Assembly: GCA_038745585.1 (NCBI GenBank)
Contig: JBCDLH010000001.1
Span: 526,380 to 590,379, forward strand
Reading direction: 5' to 3'
Length of the DNA stretch: 64,000 bases
Source: HLUCCA09 sp038745585
Lineage (GTDB): Bacteria > Pseudomonadota > Alphaproteobacteria > Rhodobacterales > Rhodobacteraceae
Shown here: positions 35,961 to 44,797 of the stretch, one piece after another
Numbering within the stretch: position 1 is the stretch's first letter
Layout of the letters: each line of letters opens with the position of its first letter
Notes under the pieces: model-generated
Databases searched by the model: none
What the model was told of the DNA's origin: nothing
What the model saw: only the letters and a program-made list of their open reading frames with translations
Position numbers and translations under genes: made by a program

Positions 35961-36749
35961 ATGCTCGTTGTACTCTCTCCCGCAAAGCGCTTGGACTGGT
36001 CCGAAGCGACAGGCATCGCCCCAACGGCGCCCGCGTTTCAGGACGATGCGATCAAGCTTGCAAAGGCCGCCGGGCGCCTCTCCAAGCCGCAGTTGCAAAA
36101 GCTGATGGATATCTCGCCCGACCTTGCCAAACTCAACAAAGACCGCTTCGCCGCCTTTGCCGCCGAGCCCGAGACGGAGGCCCTCCGCCCCGCTGCGCGG
36201 GCCTTTGCGGGCGACACCTATATGGGCCTAGAGGCGCGCACCCTTGATGGCGATGCACTCGACTGGGCGCAGGAGCACCTGCGCATCCTGTCGGGGCTTT
36301 ATGGCCTCTTGCGCCCGCTCGATGGCATACAGCCGTACCGTCTGGAGATGGGCTCTCGGCTGAAGACGCGGAAAGGGCCAGATCTTTATGCGTATTGGGG
36401 CGCGCGCCTTGCCGAAGCCCTGCGGGCGCAGGCCGATGCGGTCGGCGCGGAGACGCTGGTGAACTGCGCAAGCCAAGAGTATTTCGGCGCGGTCGATGTC
36501 AAAGCGTTGGGTTTGCCGGTCGTCACCCCGGCCTTCATGGAGGAAAAGCCCGGCGGACCGAAGATCGTAAGTTTCTTTGCGAAAAAGGCGCGTGGCGCGA
36601 TGGCGCGCTTTATTGTCGAAAACCGACTGACGGATGCAAAAGACCTCCTTGGCTTCGACGCGGGCGGGTACGCGTTTGCGCCACGCCTGTCGGAAGCGAA
36701 CCGGCCGGTCTTTGTGCGTAGCCAAGAGGCGGCGCAGCAGGCGGCGTGA
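35961..36749 (+). CDS. yaaA: Peroxide stress protein YaaA (DUF328)
   Basis: 262 residues. It begins MLVVLSPAKRLDW and carries AFAGDTYMGLEA, LSGLYGLLRPLDGIQPYRLEMG and NCASQEYFGAVD, the conserved segments of the family. E. coli YaaA lowers iron-dependent oxidative damage; the biochemical activity is not settled. ATG 35961 follows AGGAGG. It is 64 bases after recQ, perhaps in one unit. Confidence 0.93.
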   Translation: MLVVLSPAKRLDWSEATGIAPTAPAFQDDAIKLAKAAGRLSKPQLQKLMDISPDLAKLNKDRFAAFAAEPETEALRPAARAFAGDTYMGLEARTLDGDALDWAQEHLRILSGLYGLLRPLDGIQPYRLEMGSRLKTRKGPDLYAYWGARLAEALRAQADAVGAETLVNCASQEYFGAVDVKALGLPVVTPAFMEEKPGGPKIVSFFAKKARGAMARFIVENRLTDAKDLLGFDAGGYAFAPRLSEANRPVFVRSQEAAQQAA

Positions 36750-36788
36750 CGTTCCAAAGCTGATCCGGAAGAAAGGCGGTGAGCGCAG

Positions 36789-39311
36789 CTAACCCGCGAC
36801 GGCGCGGCTCTCGGCTTCGACCGGCTGACAGGCGTCTGGGCAATGGGCCACGATATAGTCCATAATCTCGGCCCGTCGGAGGGGCTTCGTCAGGTAGTGG
36901 TCGATCCCGCTCGCGAGGATGTCTTCCTTATCACCGTCGAGCGCGTGGGCCGTCATCGCCACGATGGGCACGTGCCGCGCGGCGTCCAGCGGCAGCGCGG
37001 CCTCCTGCGCTCGGATCGCGCGCGCCGCGTCCTTGCCGTCGAGCCGCGGCATGGAGATATCCATCAGAATGAGGTCGGGCGCGAGGCTCTCGTAAAGGTC
37101 GACCGCTTCTTGCCCGTCTACGGCGAAGTGCAGGTCGATATCGAGCCGAGACAGCAGCTTTGACAAGACGAACCGATTGGTCTTGTTGTCCTCCGCCGCA
37201 AGGACGCGCATCAGGCGGGGCGCCTCGGTCTGTTGCGGCGCGCTCTTTTCCGGGCGCGTGGCGTGGACGGGGTAAAGCTCTGCAGCCTCAGCGCTTTTTG
37301 CGGGCGCAGGCGTGGTGTGCCCTGCTGTTGCCGGTGGTGTTTTCTCGTCCTGGGGCGAGCAGACGGACGCCTCCTCCGGCATTTCCACATGCGGCTGAGG
37401 TTGTTGCGCAAGCCGGGCTCCGTCGGCGGGCGGGTCCACCGGCGCCTCAGCGGGTCGGATCGTGCTCAAAGCCGCGACCAGCGCTCGTTCATTGCCTTCA
37501 ACGCGCGGCCGTTCCGCCATTGGCACAGGGGAACCTACACCAGCGTCTGCTTGAACCTCCCTCGCCGGAAGCCGCGCAATCGCCGCGAAGAGGTCGCTCC
37601 GCAACACGGGCCGCGTCAGCACCGCATGGAGACCTTCGGGAAAGGCGCCGCTCGGGCGGCCGCTTTGCAAACGCGCGGCCTCCTGCATGGACGTGCAGAC
37701 CAGAAGGCGCGCCGAAGGACAATCCGCCTCCGCGAGAGCCCGTGCGAGCTCTGTTCCCGTGGTGTCCGGCAGCGTGTCGTCGATCACCGTGATTTGCACC
37801 GGCGGGCGAGAGCGGACCAGGGCGAGCGCATCGCTGCCGGTCGTTGCCTGGACGACCTCGAGCCCCAGTTGGCTGAGCTGACGCACCATGATGGCGCCCT
37901 CATGCCCATCGGGGGCGACGACCATCGCGCGACCGATCGTGGTATCGATAAGGGGCAGCAGGCGCTTGGTCGGCTCGGCCGAGGGCAGCGTGATGCGAAA
38001 GCCAAAGCACGCGCCTTCGCCGGGCTCGGAGGCGACCCAAATCTCGCCCCCCATGAGTTGTACCAACTCCCGGGTGATCGCGAGGCCGAGGCCCGTCCCC
38101 TCAAACTTGCGGTTCTTCTCGGTTTCGACCTGCGCAAATGAGCCGAAGATATGCTCCTGCAAATCCTCTGGAATGCCGATGCCGGTGTCCTCGACCGTGA
38201 TGGTCAGGCCCCACCCCTCTGCCCCCTCGTCATGGCAGAGGACGCGGATGAGGACATGACCCTCCTCGGTGAACTTAACGGCGTTGCCCACTAGGTTGAT
38301 TAGGATCTGCCGGATGCGCATCGCATCGCCGACGAGCTGCGTCGGCGAAAAGAGGTCGTAGTCGACGTGCAGGCCGAGCTTCTTGTCCCGTGCCGTCGGG
38401 CCGAGAAGGGTGACCACTTCGTGGAGCAGTCGCTCCAGATCGAACGGGTCGGGCCGAAGCACCATGCGCTCGGCCTCCATCTTGGAGAAGTCGAGCACGT
38501 GATTGATGATTTCGAGCAGCGCCTCGCCAGAGGATTTGATTGTCGAGACATAGAGCCGCTGTTCGTCGGCCATCTCGCTCTCAAGGAGCATCTCGGACAT
38601 GGCGACGACACCATTCATCGGCGTGCGCAGCTCGTGGCTCATATTGGCGAGAAAGGCGGATTTGGCGCGGTTGGCCGCCTCGGCCTTGTGCCGAGCGTCG
38701 TCCAGCTCGACCTCCCGCTCTTTCAGCGTGGTGATGTCCTGCGCGACACAGACCATGTCGCCGTCCCGCGCACGCCTGTCGACGAAGCGATACCACGCGC
38801 CGTTCTGGAGGCGGATCTCTTGCGCGTCGGTGGGCGACGGCGCGTCCCAGCGTTCGAGCATCGTGGCGATCCATTCGCCAGGGCTCTCGCCCTGCAAGTC
38901 GACATGCCGCTCTTCGATCGCAATGCGCAAAAGCTCCAAGTAGAGCGTGCCCGGCCCGATCTTGTCGGAGTAGTTAAAGATCGAGAGCCATGCCGTATTG
39001 GCGGCGATCAGCCGATCTTGCGGATCGAAGACGGCAAAGCCGTCGCTGATCGTCTCGACCGAGTCCCACAGCCGCCGCTCGATGACCTCGACATGTTCTT
39101 CGGCCCGCGCGAGATCGGCTTTGACCTGCGCGGATTGCTCCTTCAGCCGTTCAGCCTCGCCCCGCTGTTCGATGATCTGGCCCGATAGCTTGTAGGCGTG
39201 CTGCGAGAGTTTGCGGTTGGCCTCAAAGAGCTCCCGGCTCTTGAGCTCCAAGAGGCGCTCGGCCGCCAGGCGGCCGCGCCGTTCGGCGGCAAGCCGGTCG
39301 GTCAGATCCAT
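36789..39311 (-). CDS. Hybrid histidine kinase with PAS domain and two receivers
   Basis: 840 residues, cytoplasmic by composition (no hydrophobic helix). Residues 1-80 form a coiled coil, then a PAS domain (85-195), HisKA with H226 (MSHELRTPMNG), and an ATPase domain (NLVGNAVKF, DTGIGIP, GTGLGLA). A receiver-like domain follows (VVAPDGHEG..VIDDTLPD..LTRPV) which lacks the acidic N-terminal pair and has R for the usual K, so it is probably non-functional; a Pro/Ala-rich linker leads to a complete second receiver (AAEDNKTNRF, LMDISMP, LTKPL). It is convergent with yaaA. No cognate regulator lies nearby. Confidence 0.92.
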   Translation of the reverse strand: MDLTDRLAAERRGRLAAERLLELKSRELFEANRKLSQHAYKLSGQIIEQRGEAERLKEQSAQVKADLARAEEHVEVIERRLWDSVETISDGFAVFDPQDRLIAANTAWLSIFNYSDKIGPGTLYLELLRIAIEERHVDLQGESPGEWIATMLERWDAPSPTDAQEIRLQNGAWYRFVDRRARDGDMVCVAQDITTLKEREVELDDARHKAEAANRAKSAFLANMSHELRTPMNGVVAMSEMLLESEMADEQRLYVSTIKSSGEALLEIINHVLDFSKMEAERMVLRPDPFDLERLLHEVVTLLGPTARDKKLGLHVDYDLFSPTQLVGDAMRIRQILINLVGNAVKFTEEGHVLIRVLCHDEGAEGWGLTITVEDTGIGIPEDLQEHIFGSFAQVETEKNRKFEGTGLGLAITRELVQLMGGEIWVASEPGEGACFGFRITLPSAEPTKRLLPLIDTTIGRAMVVAPDGHEGAIMVRQLSQLGLEVVQATTGSDALALVRSRPPVQITVIDDTLPDTTGTELARALAEADCPSARLLVCTSMQEAARLQSGRPSGAFPEGLHAVLTRPVLRSDLFAAIARLPAREVQADAGVGSPVPMAERPRVEGNERALVAALSTIRPAEAPVDPPADGARLAQQPQPHVEMPEEASVCSPQDEKTPPATAGHTTPAPAKSAEAAELYPVHATRPEKSAPQQTEAPRLMRVLAAEDNKTNRFVLSKLLSRLDIDLHFAVDGQEAVDLYESLAPDLILMDISMPRLDGKDAARAIRAQEAALPLDAARHVPIVAMTAHALDGDKEDILASGIDHYLTKPLRRAEIMDYIVAHCPDACQPVEAESRAVAG

Positions 39312-39429
39312 CGAATCGGGCCTCCTGCGCGGGGGTCTCTCGCTGCGCCGGGATCATGGCGTGGGAGGCTGAAGAGAGGCTTAAGCTGTGCATCTTCCAA
39401 AGGGCGGCCTCCCGAAATAGACCCGTGCC

Positions 39430-40533
39430 ATGGACGACGTTTCCGGCCCGACGATCCAAGATGTCCTTGCTGCGCGCGTGGCACGGGGCGATTTGCGCGC
39501 CGATCCCGCGCAAGACGCCGCGGCCGAGCCGCTTGAGCGGATCCGCAGTGCGTTTGCCGCGCGACCCGCGCCCAAGCGCGGCGGCCTTGTACGGCTCTTT
39601 TCCAAAGCGCCCGAGCGGGCGTCGGTCAAGGGGCTATACCTCTGGGGCGGGGTCGGGCGCGGCAAGTCCATGCTGATGGACCTTTTCTTTGGCGCGGCCC
39701 CGGTCGAGCGGAAACGTCGCGTACACTTCCATGCCTTTATGCAAGAGATCCATGCCGCCCTGCATGAGGCGCGCAAAACCGGGGTCAACGATGCGATTTT
39801 GCCCGTGGCGGACGACATCATCGCCCATGTGGACCTCTTATGCTTTGACGAGATGCAGATAACCGATGTCGCCGATGCGATGATCGTGGGCCGGCTCTTT
39901 GACAAGCTTTTTGCCGCGGGCGTGACTGTTGTGACGACGTCGAACCGGCCGCCGCAGGACCTCTACAAGGATGGGCTCAATCGAGAGATCTTCCTGCCTT
40001 TCATCGCCCTCATTGAGGCGCATATGGACGTGCTGAAACTCGCGTCGGCACAGGATTATCGGCAGGGCCGCCTGGCGGGTAGCCCGGTCTACTTCACGCC
40101 CAACGACCATGGCGCGCGGGATGCGATCAACGCGCTTTGGGAAGATCTGATCGACGGCGAGGCGCACCCGCTGACCTTGCGCATTCAAGGTCGCGACGTT
40201 GAATTGCCAGCGTTTTGCAATGGCGTCGCCCGAGCAGGTTTTTTTGACCTTTGCGGGCACGCGCTGGGCCCGGCCGACTATCTCGCTATCGCCGAGGCGG
40301 CGCGCGTCCTCGTGCTGACCGATATCCCGCAGCTCGGGCGCAGCAACTTCAACGAAGCGCGCCGGTTCGTCACCCTGATTGACGCGCTCTATGAAGCACA
40401 GGTCCGGCTGATCTGCTCGGCGGCGGCCGAGCCGGAATACCTCTATATTGAGGGCGAAGGTAGCTTTGAGTTCGAGCGGACCGCGAGCCGGTTGCGCGAG
40501 ATGCAGGCCGAGGGTTGGGGCGCGCAAAACTGA
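39430..40533 (+). CDS. zapE: Cell division protein ZapE (AFG1-type ATPase)
   Basis: 367 residues. Walker A GGVGRGKSMLMDLFF and Walker B LCFDEMQITDVADAMI; later VTTSNRPPQDLY and the sensor/arginine region around RFVTLIDALYEAQVRL. ZapE binds FtsZ at the constriction site in E. coli; eukaryotic AFG1 handles mitochondrial proteins. ATG 39430 begins MDDVSGPTIQDVLAARVARG. It is divergent from the second hybrid kinase (118 bases). Confidence 0.93.
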   Translation: MDDVSGPTIQDVLAARVARGDLRADPAQDAAAEPLERIRSAFAARPAPKRGGLVRLFSKAPERASVKGLYLWGGVGRGKSMLMDLFFGAAPVERKRRVHFHAFMQEIHAALHEARKTGVNDAILPVADDIIAHVDLLCFDEMQITDVADAMIVGRLFDKLFAAGVTVVTTSNRPPQDLYKDGLNREIFLPFIALIEAHMDVLKLASAQDYRQGRLAGSPVYFTPNDHGARDAINALWEDLIDGEAHPLTLRIQGRDVELPAFCNGVARAGFFDLCGHALGPADYLAIAEAARVLVLTDIPQLGRSNFNEARRFVTLIDALYEAQVRLICSAAAEPEYLYIEGEGSFEFERTASRLREMQAEGWGAQN

Positions 40534-40545
40534 GGCGTGGTGCGT

Positions 40546-41445
40546 TCAGGCGAGGTGCCGCTCGCCCCGCGCCTTGGCGAGCCCGATCTGCCGCTGCCGC
40601 TCGCGAAAGCGCGCGCGATCCTCCTCGTCGAACGTGTCGATGCACGCAGGGCAGCTTACCCCCTCTTCCCAATGCGGCCCGGCCATATCGGCCTGCGTAA
40701 CGGGACGGCGACACGCATGGCACATGCCCGCCTCTCCTTGCGCGAGGCCATGGCGCAGGGCAACGCGTTGGTCGAAGACGAAGCATTCGCCCTGCCACCG
40801 GCTTTCCTCCATGGGTGTCGCTTCGAGATAGCTCAGGATCCCGCCTTTGAGGTGATAGACCTCGTCAACGCCCTGCGCTTTCAAAAACGCGGTCGACTTC
40901 TCACAGCGGATGCCACCCGTGCAGAACATTGCAATGCGTTTATTCGCGAAGCGGTGCGCGTTTGCGTCCCACCAGGCTGGGAACTCTGAAAAACTCTTCA
41001 GCCCCGGATCTTCGGCACCATCGAACGTCCCAAGGCGGATCTCGTAGTCGTTGCGCGTGTCGATGACCGCGACGTCCGGAGCTTGGATGAGAGCATTCCA
41101 GGCTGCTGGGTCGACATAGTGCCCGACGCGCTCGGTCGGGCGGGCCTCCGGAGCACCCATAGTCACGATCTCGCGCTTAAGCCGGACCTTGAGGCGCGCA
41201 AACGGCATCGCTTCGGCCGCGGAATAACGCGCCGCCAGGCCCGCGCATCCCGGCCAGCGGCGGATATGGGCGAGCACGCGCTCGATGCCGTCGCGCTGCC
41301 CAGCGATTGTTCCGTTCACGCCTTCGGCAGCAATAAGAACCGTGCCGCGCACCGCCTCCCGCGCGCCCAATGCCGCAAGCCGTCCGCGTAGGAGCGCCGG
41401 ATCCGGTAGGTCGGCAAAGCGATAGAAGGTTGCAACGGTGATCAT
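40546..41445 (-). CDS. trhO: tRNA uridine(34) hydroxylase (rhodanese-family TrhO)
   Basis: 299 residues. An N-terminal ferredoxin-like domain (MITVATFYRFADLPD) precedes a rhodanese domain with active C175 in FCTGGIRCEKS. The C-terminus carries CxxC pairs (MCHACRRP, SCPACIDTFDEED). It hydroxylates U34 of certain tRNAs to 5-hydroxyuridine using O2. ATG 41445 is the family start; a frame to 41619 is rejected. It ends 13 bases from the convergent zapE. Confidence 0.93.
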   Translation of the reverse strand: MITVATFYRFADLPDPALLRGRLAALGAREAVRGTVLIAAEGVNGTIAGQRDGIERVLAHIRRWPGCAGLAARYSAAEAMPFARLKVRLKREIVTMGAPEARPTERVGHYVDPAAWNALIQAPDVAVIDTRNDYEIRLGTFDGAEDPGLKSFSEFPAWWDANAHRFANKRIAMFCTGGIRCEKSTAFLKAQGVDEVYHLKGGILSYLEATPMEESRWQGECFVFDQRVALRHGLAQGEAGMCHACRRPVTQADMAGPHWEEGVSCPACIDTFDEEDRARFRERQRQIGLAKARGERHLA

Positions 41446-41596
41446 GGCGGTCGGGGTAGGCGCTTCGGCGCGCCAGGGCAAGCGCCGGTGACGCTGCGCC
41501 GCTGCAGATGCTTGGCGGGATCGCGCGTTGACGCCTCGCCAGCGGCGCCGCAGGGTGCACCGATCTTGCGGACCACGCAGAAGAAGGGGGGACAGC

Positions 41597-42196
41597 ATGA
41601 CATCCGCGCTCATCGTCATCGACGTTCAGAATGACTTTTGCGCCGGCGGCGCGCTGGCCGTGCCCGATGGCGATGCGGTCGTACCCCGTATCAATGCGAT
41701 GCTGGGGCAGTTCGACGTGCACGTCTTCACACAAGACTGGCATCCGCCAAAGCACTCGTCCTTTGCCTCTGAGCACCCGGGCAAGGCGCCCTTGGACCTC
41801 GTCGACATGCCCTATGGCCCGCAGGTCCTCTGGCCCGACCACTGCGTTCAAGGCAGCCCCGGGGCCACGTTTCACCCCAACCTGAAGACCGATCCCGCCG
41901 ATCTGATCATCCGCAAGGGCTTTCGCCGCGAGATCGATAGCTACTCGGCGTTTTTCGAGAACGACCACGTCACACCGACGGGTCTCGAGGGCTATTTGCG
42001 CTCGCGCGGCGTGACCGAGGTCCTCTGTGTCGGGCTCGCGACGGATTTTTGCGTCAATTACTCCGCCGTCGACGCGGCCAAGCTCGGCTTCGCCACGCGT
42101 GTCGATCTCGGCGCGAGCCGCGGCATCGATGCCGAGGGCTCGTTGGCTGCAGCTTTGGGCACGATGGAGGGCGCAGGCGTTATGCTCCAGCGCTGA
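41597..42196 (+). CDS. pncA: Nicotinamidase (bifunctional nicotinamidase/pyrazinamidase)
   Basis: 199 residues. The catalytic triad is D9 (VIDVQND), K107 (IIRKGF) and C152 (ATDFCVNY); metal ligands D47, H49 and H82 are in TQDWHP and PDHCV. It deaminates nicotinamide to nicotinate in the NAD salvage pathway. ATG 41597 follows GGGGGGAC; the 23-residue upstream extension is not used. With pncB at 44798 it brackets a hybrid kinase. Confidence 0.95.
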   Translation: MTSALIVIDVQNDFCAGGALAVPDGDAVVPRINAMLGQFDVHVFTQDWHPPKHSSFASEHPGKAPLDLVDMPYGPQVLWPDHCVQGSPGATFHPNLKTDPADLIIRKGFRREIDSYSAFFENDHVTPTGLEGYLRSRGVTEVLCVGLATDFCVNYSAVDAAKLGFATRVDLGASRGIDAEGSLAAALGTMEGAGVMLQR

Positions 42197-42295
42197 TTGC
42201 GCACGGAAATCCAACGCAGGTTAACCGCGCCGCAACCCGGGTTGTGGTCAACTCCTGGCGCTAGCGCTCCCGCAGCTGGCAGGTGGGAGGAGGCG

Positions 42296-44611
42296 ATGAC
42301 ACCGCAAACCGAGGCTGCCCGGCACAAGCTTGAGATGTACCAGATCCGGCGCAGTCCTGAGGGCCGCTTCGCCGCCTATTGCGCCGGGCGCGCAAAGCAC
42401 TTCGTCTCGCGCCAGATCGTAACCGGCTTTTGCCTCGTCGCCTTTCTCCATATTGGCTCGCTGCAAACGACGCTGGGTGCTCTCGCCGTCGTGGTAACCG
42501 CCGATGCCTTCGAGTGTCTCCTTCTTTATCGGCTTTCTTTACGCCGTCCGATGCCGGACAGGCTGCCGATGCTCCAGGGGTTCACAGCGCTCCTGGGCGC
42601 AGTTCAGGCGTTCTCTTTGGTCTTTGCGGTCGTCGTGCTCGTTGAGATGGGTGGCGCAAACGTGCGCGCGTTGGCGGCGGTCATCTGCCTCGCGGCCACC
42701 TTCGACGCTGCGCTTCTTTATCCGTTGCACCCGGCGGCGGCGTTGACGCGGATCATGACGCTTGCGATCGCCCTCGGCGCGCTCTTTCTCTCGGCTTTCT
42801 GGGATGCGTCCCAGCTCGGGTCGGCAAGCGATCCGCGCTTCTTGCCCGATCTGGTCGCGGTTTTCCTGCTTGGAATGACGCTTCTCGCGTTCACGCGTCA
42901 CATGCTCCGGGCGCGGTCGCGCAACGAAGCCCGGCAGGCGTTGGCCCTGGAAAACGCCTACCAACTTGCCGTTTCGGCCGAGCTTTTGGAGGAGTCGCGC
43001 GGTATGGCGACGCGGCTCGCCGCCGTTGCCGAGGAGGTCAGCGACAGCATCATCGTCAGCGACACTGCCGGCTGCATCACTTGGGTCAATCACGGGTTTA
43101 GCGCGCTCATGGGCTATGCCCCGGGCGATGTATTGGGCCAGCACATCTCAATGCTCAACATGCAGGATGCCGACCCGGACGCGGTGGAAACGCTCATGAT
43201 GGCGCGGCGCGACGCGCGTCCAGAACGCGTGCAAGTGCGCAACCGCCGTAAGGATGGCACGGGCGTCTGGGTCGAGACGAGCCTCACGCCCATCTTCGAC
43301 AGCGAGGGCGCGGTCAGCAGCATCATTTCGGTTGAGCGCAACATCGAACACATCAAGGCGCGCGAGGAGGCGCTGGCCGAAGCAGGGCGGCTCAAGCAGG
43401 CGTTTCTCGCCACGGTGAGCCATGAGCTGCGCACGCCGATGAACGGCATAATCGGCAACGCCGAGATGCTGTTGGAGACGGATCTGGACGCGGAACAATC
43501 CGCCATGGTGCGCACGATCGGCGGCTCTGGCGAAGCGTTGCTCATCATCGTTAACGATATCCTCGATTTCTCGGCGCTCGAAGCGGGACGCCTCTCTGTC
43601 AGTCCCGCGCCGTTCCACCTTCGCGCCTGCATCGGCGGGGTCGCCGATCTCATGCGGCCGGTCGCGGCGCGTAAAGGTGTGTCTTGCGTCTTGCAACTGC
43701 CGCCCAACCTGCCGCACCGGCTGCGCGGCGACGCGGGGCGCGTGCGGCAGATCCTGTCGAATCTGATCGGCAATGCGATCAAGTTTACCGACAAGGGCGA
43801 AGTTCGCGTCGTTGTCTCATGCAAGGTCGAAGACGGCGTCGCGCACCTCAAAATCGACGTCCAGGATACCGGGATCGGGATCGCGCCCGACAAGCTCGAA
43901 CGGATCTTCGAAAGCTTTGCGCAAGCCGATGCAGAGATCGCCGGGCGCTTTGGCGGCACGGGGCTCGGTCTGTCGATCTCCCGGCAATTGGCGGAGGCGA
44001 TGGGCGGTACGCTCACGGCGACGTCGACGGAGGGCGTCGGTTCGGTCTTTCACCTGGATCTTGCGCTGCCACTCTGCGCCGACGACGTGGATGCTGCGAT
44101 GCCTTTGCCAGAGACAGCGCTGCCCCACGCCGGCCTGCCGGAGCCCATAGACGACCCTGGCCCAACGCGCCCGCTGTCGCCCGCCGCCGAGACCGGGGTC
44201 TTTGCCGGATGGCGGATCCTCATCGCCGACGACAACCCGGCGAACCGGCGCCTTCTCGAAGCGATGTTGCGGCAGAGCGGCGCGCGGCTCGACTTTGCCA
44301 CCAACGGGCACGAGGCGGTCGCGGCCTATCTCGACGGTCCGCCAGACGCCGTGCTGATGGACATGCGCATGCCCGAGCTCGACGGGCCGGGAGCGGCGCG
44401 CCAGATCCGCGCCGAGGAAGCCGCACGCGGGGCGCGTGCCGTTCCGATCCTAGCCCTGACCGCAAACGCTATGCCCGAGGATCGTGCGGCCTGCGCCGAA
44501 GCGGGGATGACCGGCTTTCTCACAAAGCCCGTCCGCCGTGCGGAGCTCTTCGCCACGCTCATGCGCGAGGCGTCCCTGCCTGTCGCCGCAGACCGCCGCG
44601 CCGAAGCCTAG
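42296..44611 (+). CDS. Membrane hybrid histidine kinase with PAS and receiver domains
   Basis: 771 residues. Residues 40-200 contain about six membrane helices, then a coiled-coil-like stretch and a PAS domain (240-355). HisKA H376 (VSHELRTPMNG), ATPase boxes NLIGNAIKFTD, DTGIGIA and GGTGLGLS, and a C-terminal receiver with phospho-acceptor D689 (LMDMRMP) and K744 (LTKPV). The start at ATG 42296 follows GGGAGGAGG; a frame from 42197 is not supported. It sits between pncA and pncB. The signal sensed cannot be read from sequence. Confidence 0.93.
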   Translation: MTPQTEAARHKLEMYQIRRSPEGRFAAYCAGRAKHFVSRQIVTGFCLVAFLHIGSLQTTLGALAVVVTADAFECLLLYRLSLRRPMPDRLPMLQGFTALLGAVQAFSLVFAVVVLVEMGGANVRALAAVICLAATFDAALLYPLHPAAALTRIMTLAIALGALFLSAFWDASQLGSASDPRFLPDLVAVFLLGMTLLAFTRHMLRARSRNEARQALALENAYQLAVSAELLEESRGMATRLAAVAEEVSDSIIVSDTAGCITWVNHGFSALMGYAPGDVLGQHISMLNMQDADPDAVETLMMARRDARPERVQVRNRRKDGTGVWVETSLTPIFDSEGAVSSIISVERNIEHIKAREEALAEAGRLKQAFLATVSHELRTPMNGIIGNAEMLLETDLDAEQSAMVRTIGGSGEALLIIVNDILDFSALEAGRLSVSPAPFHLRACIGGVADLMRPVAARKGVSCVLQLPPNLPHRLRGDAGRVRQILSNLIGNAIKFTDKGEVRVVVSCKVEDGVAHLKIDVQDTGIGIAPDKLERIFESFAQADAEIAGRFGGTGLGLSISRQLAEAMGGTLTATSTEGVGSVFHLDLALPLCADDVDAAMPLPETALPHAGLPEPIDDPGPTRPLSPAAETGVFAGWRILIADDNPANRRLLEAMLRQSGARLDFATNGHEAVAAYLDGPPDAVLMDMRMPELDGPGAARQIRAEEAARGARAVPILALTANAMPEDRAACAEAGMTGFLTKPVRRAELFATLMREASLPVAADRRAEA

Positions 44612-44797
44612 TCCAGCCGGTATCTCACCGAGCCCGGCGAGCGGCGTGGCCGCGCCCGTCGCACGCGCATCCGCCGACGCACCCCCATCCGGGACTTTCT
44701 CCGCCGTCACGTTCGGCTGGGCCGGCGCCTTTGTGCGCGGCGCCCTTCTCTCCTTTGCGGCCATCGGCTAGCGTTTCCGTCGGAGAGGAGCCCAGCC

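Noticed and set aside
44538..44771. Short forward frame before pncB
   Set aside because: Overlaps the end of the hybrid kinase and has no RBS; the final hydrophobic stretch is not enough to call a gene.
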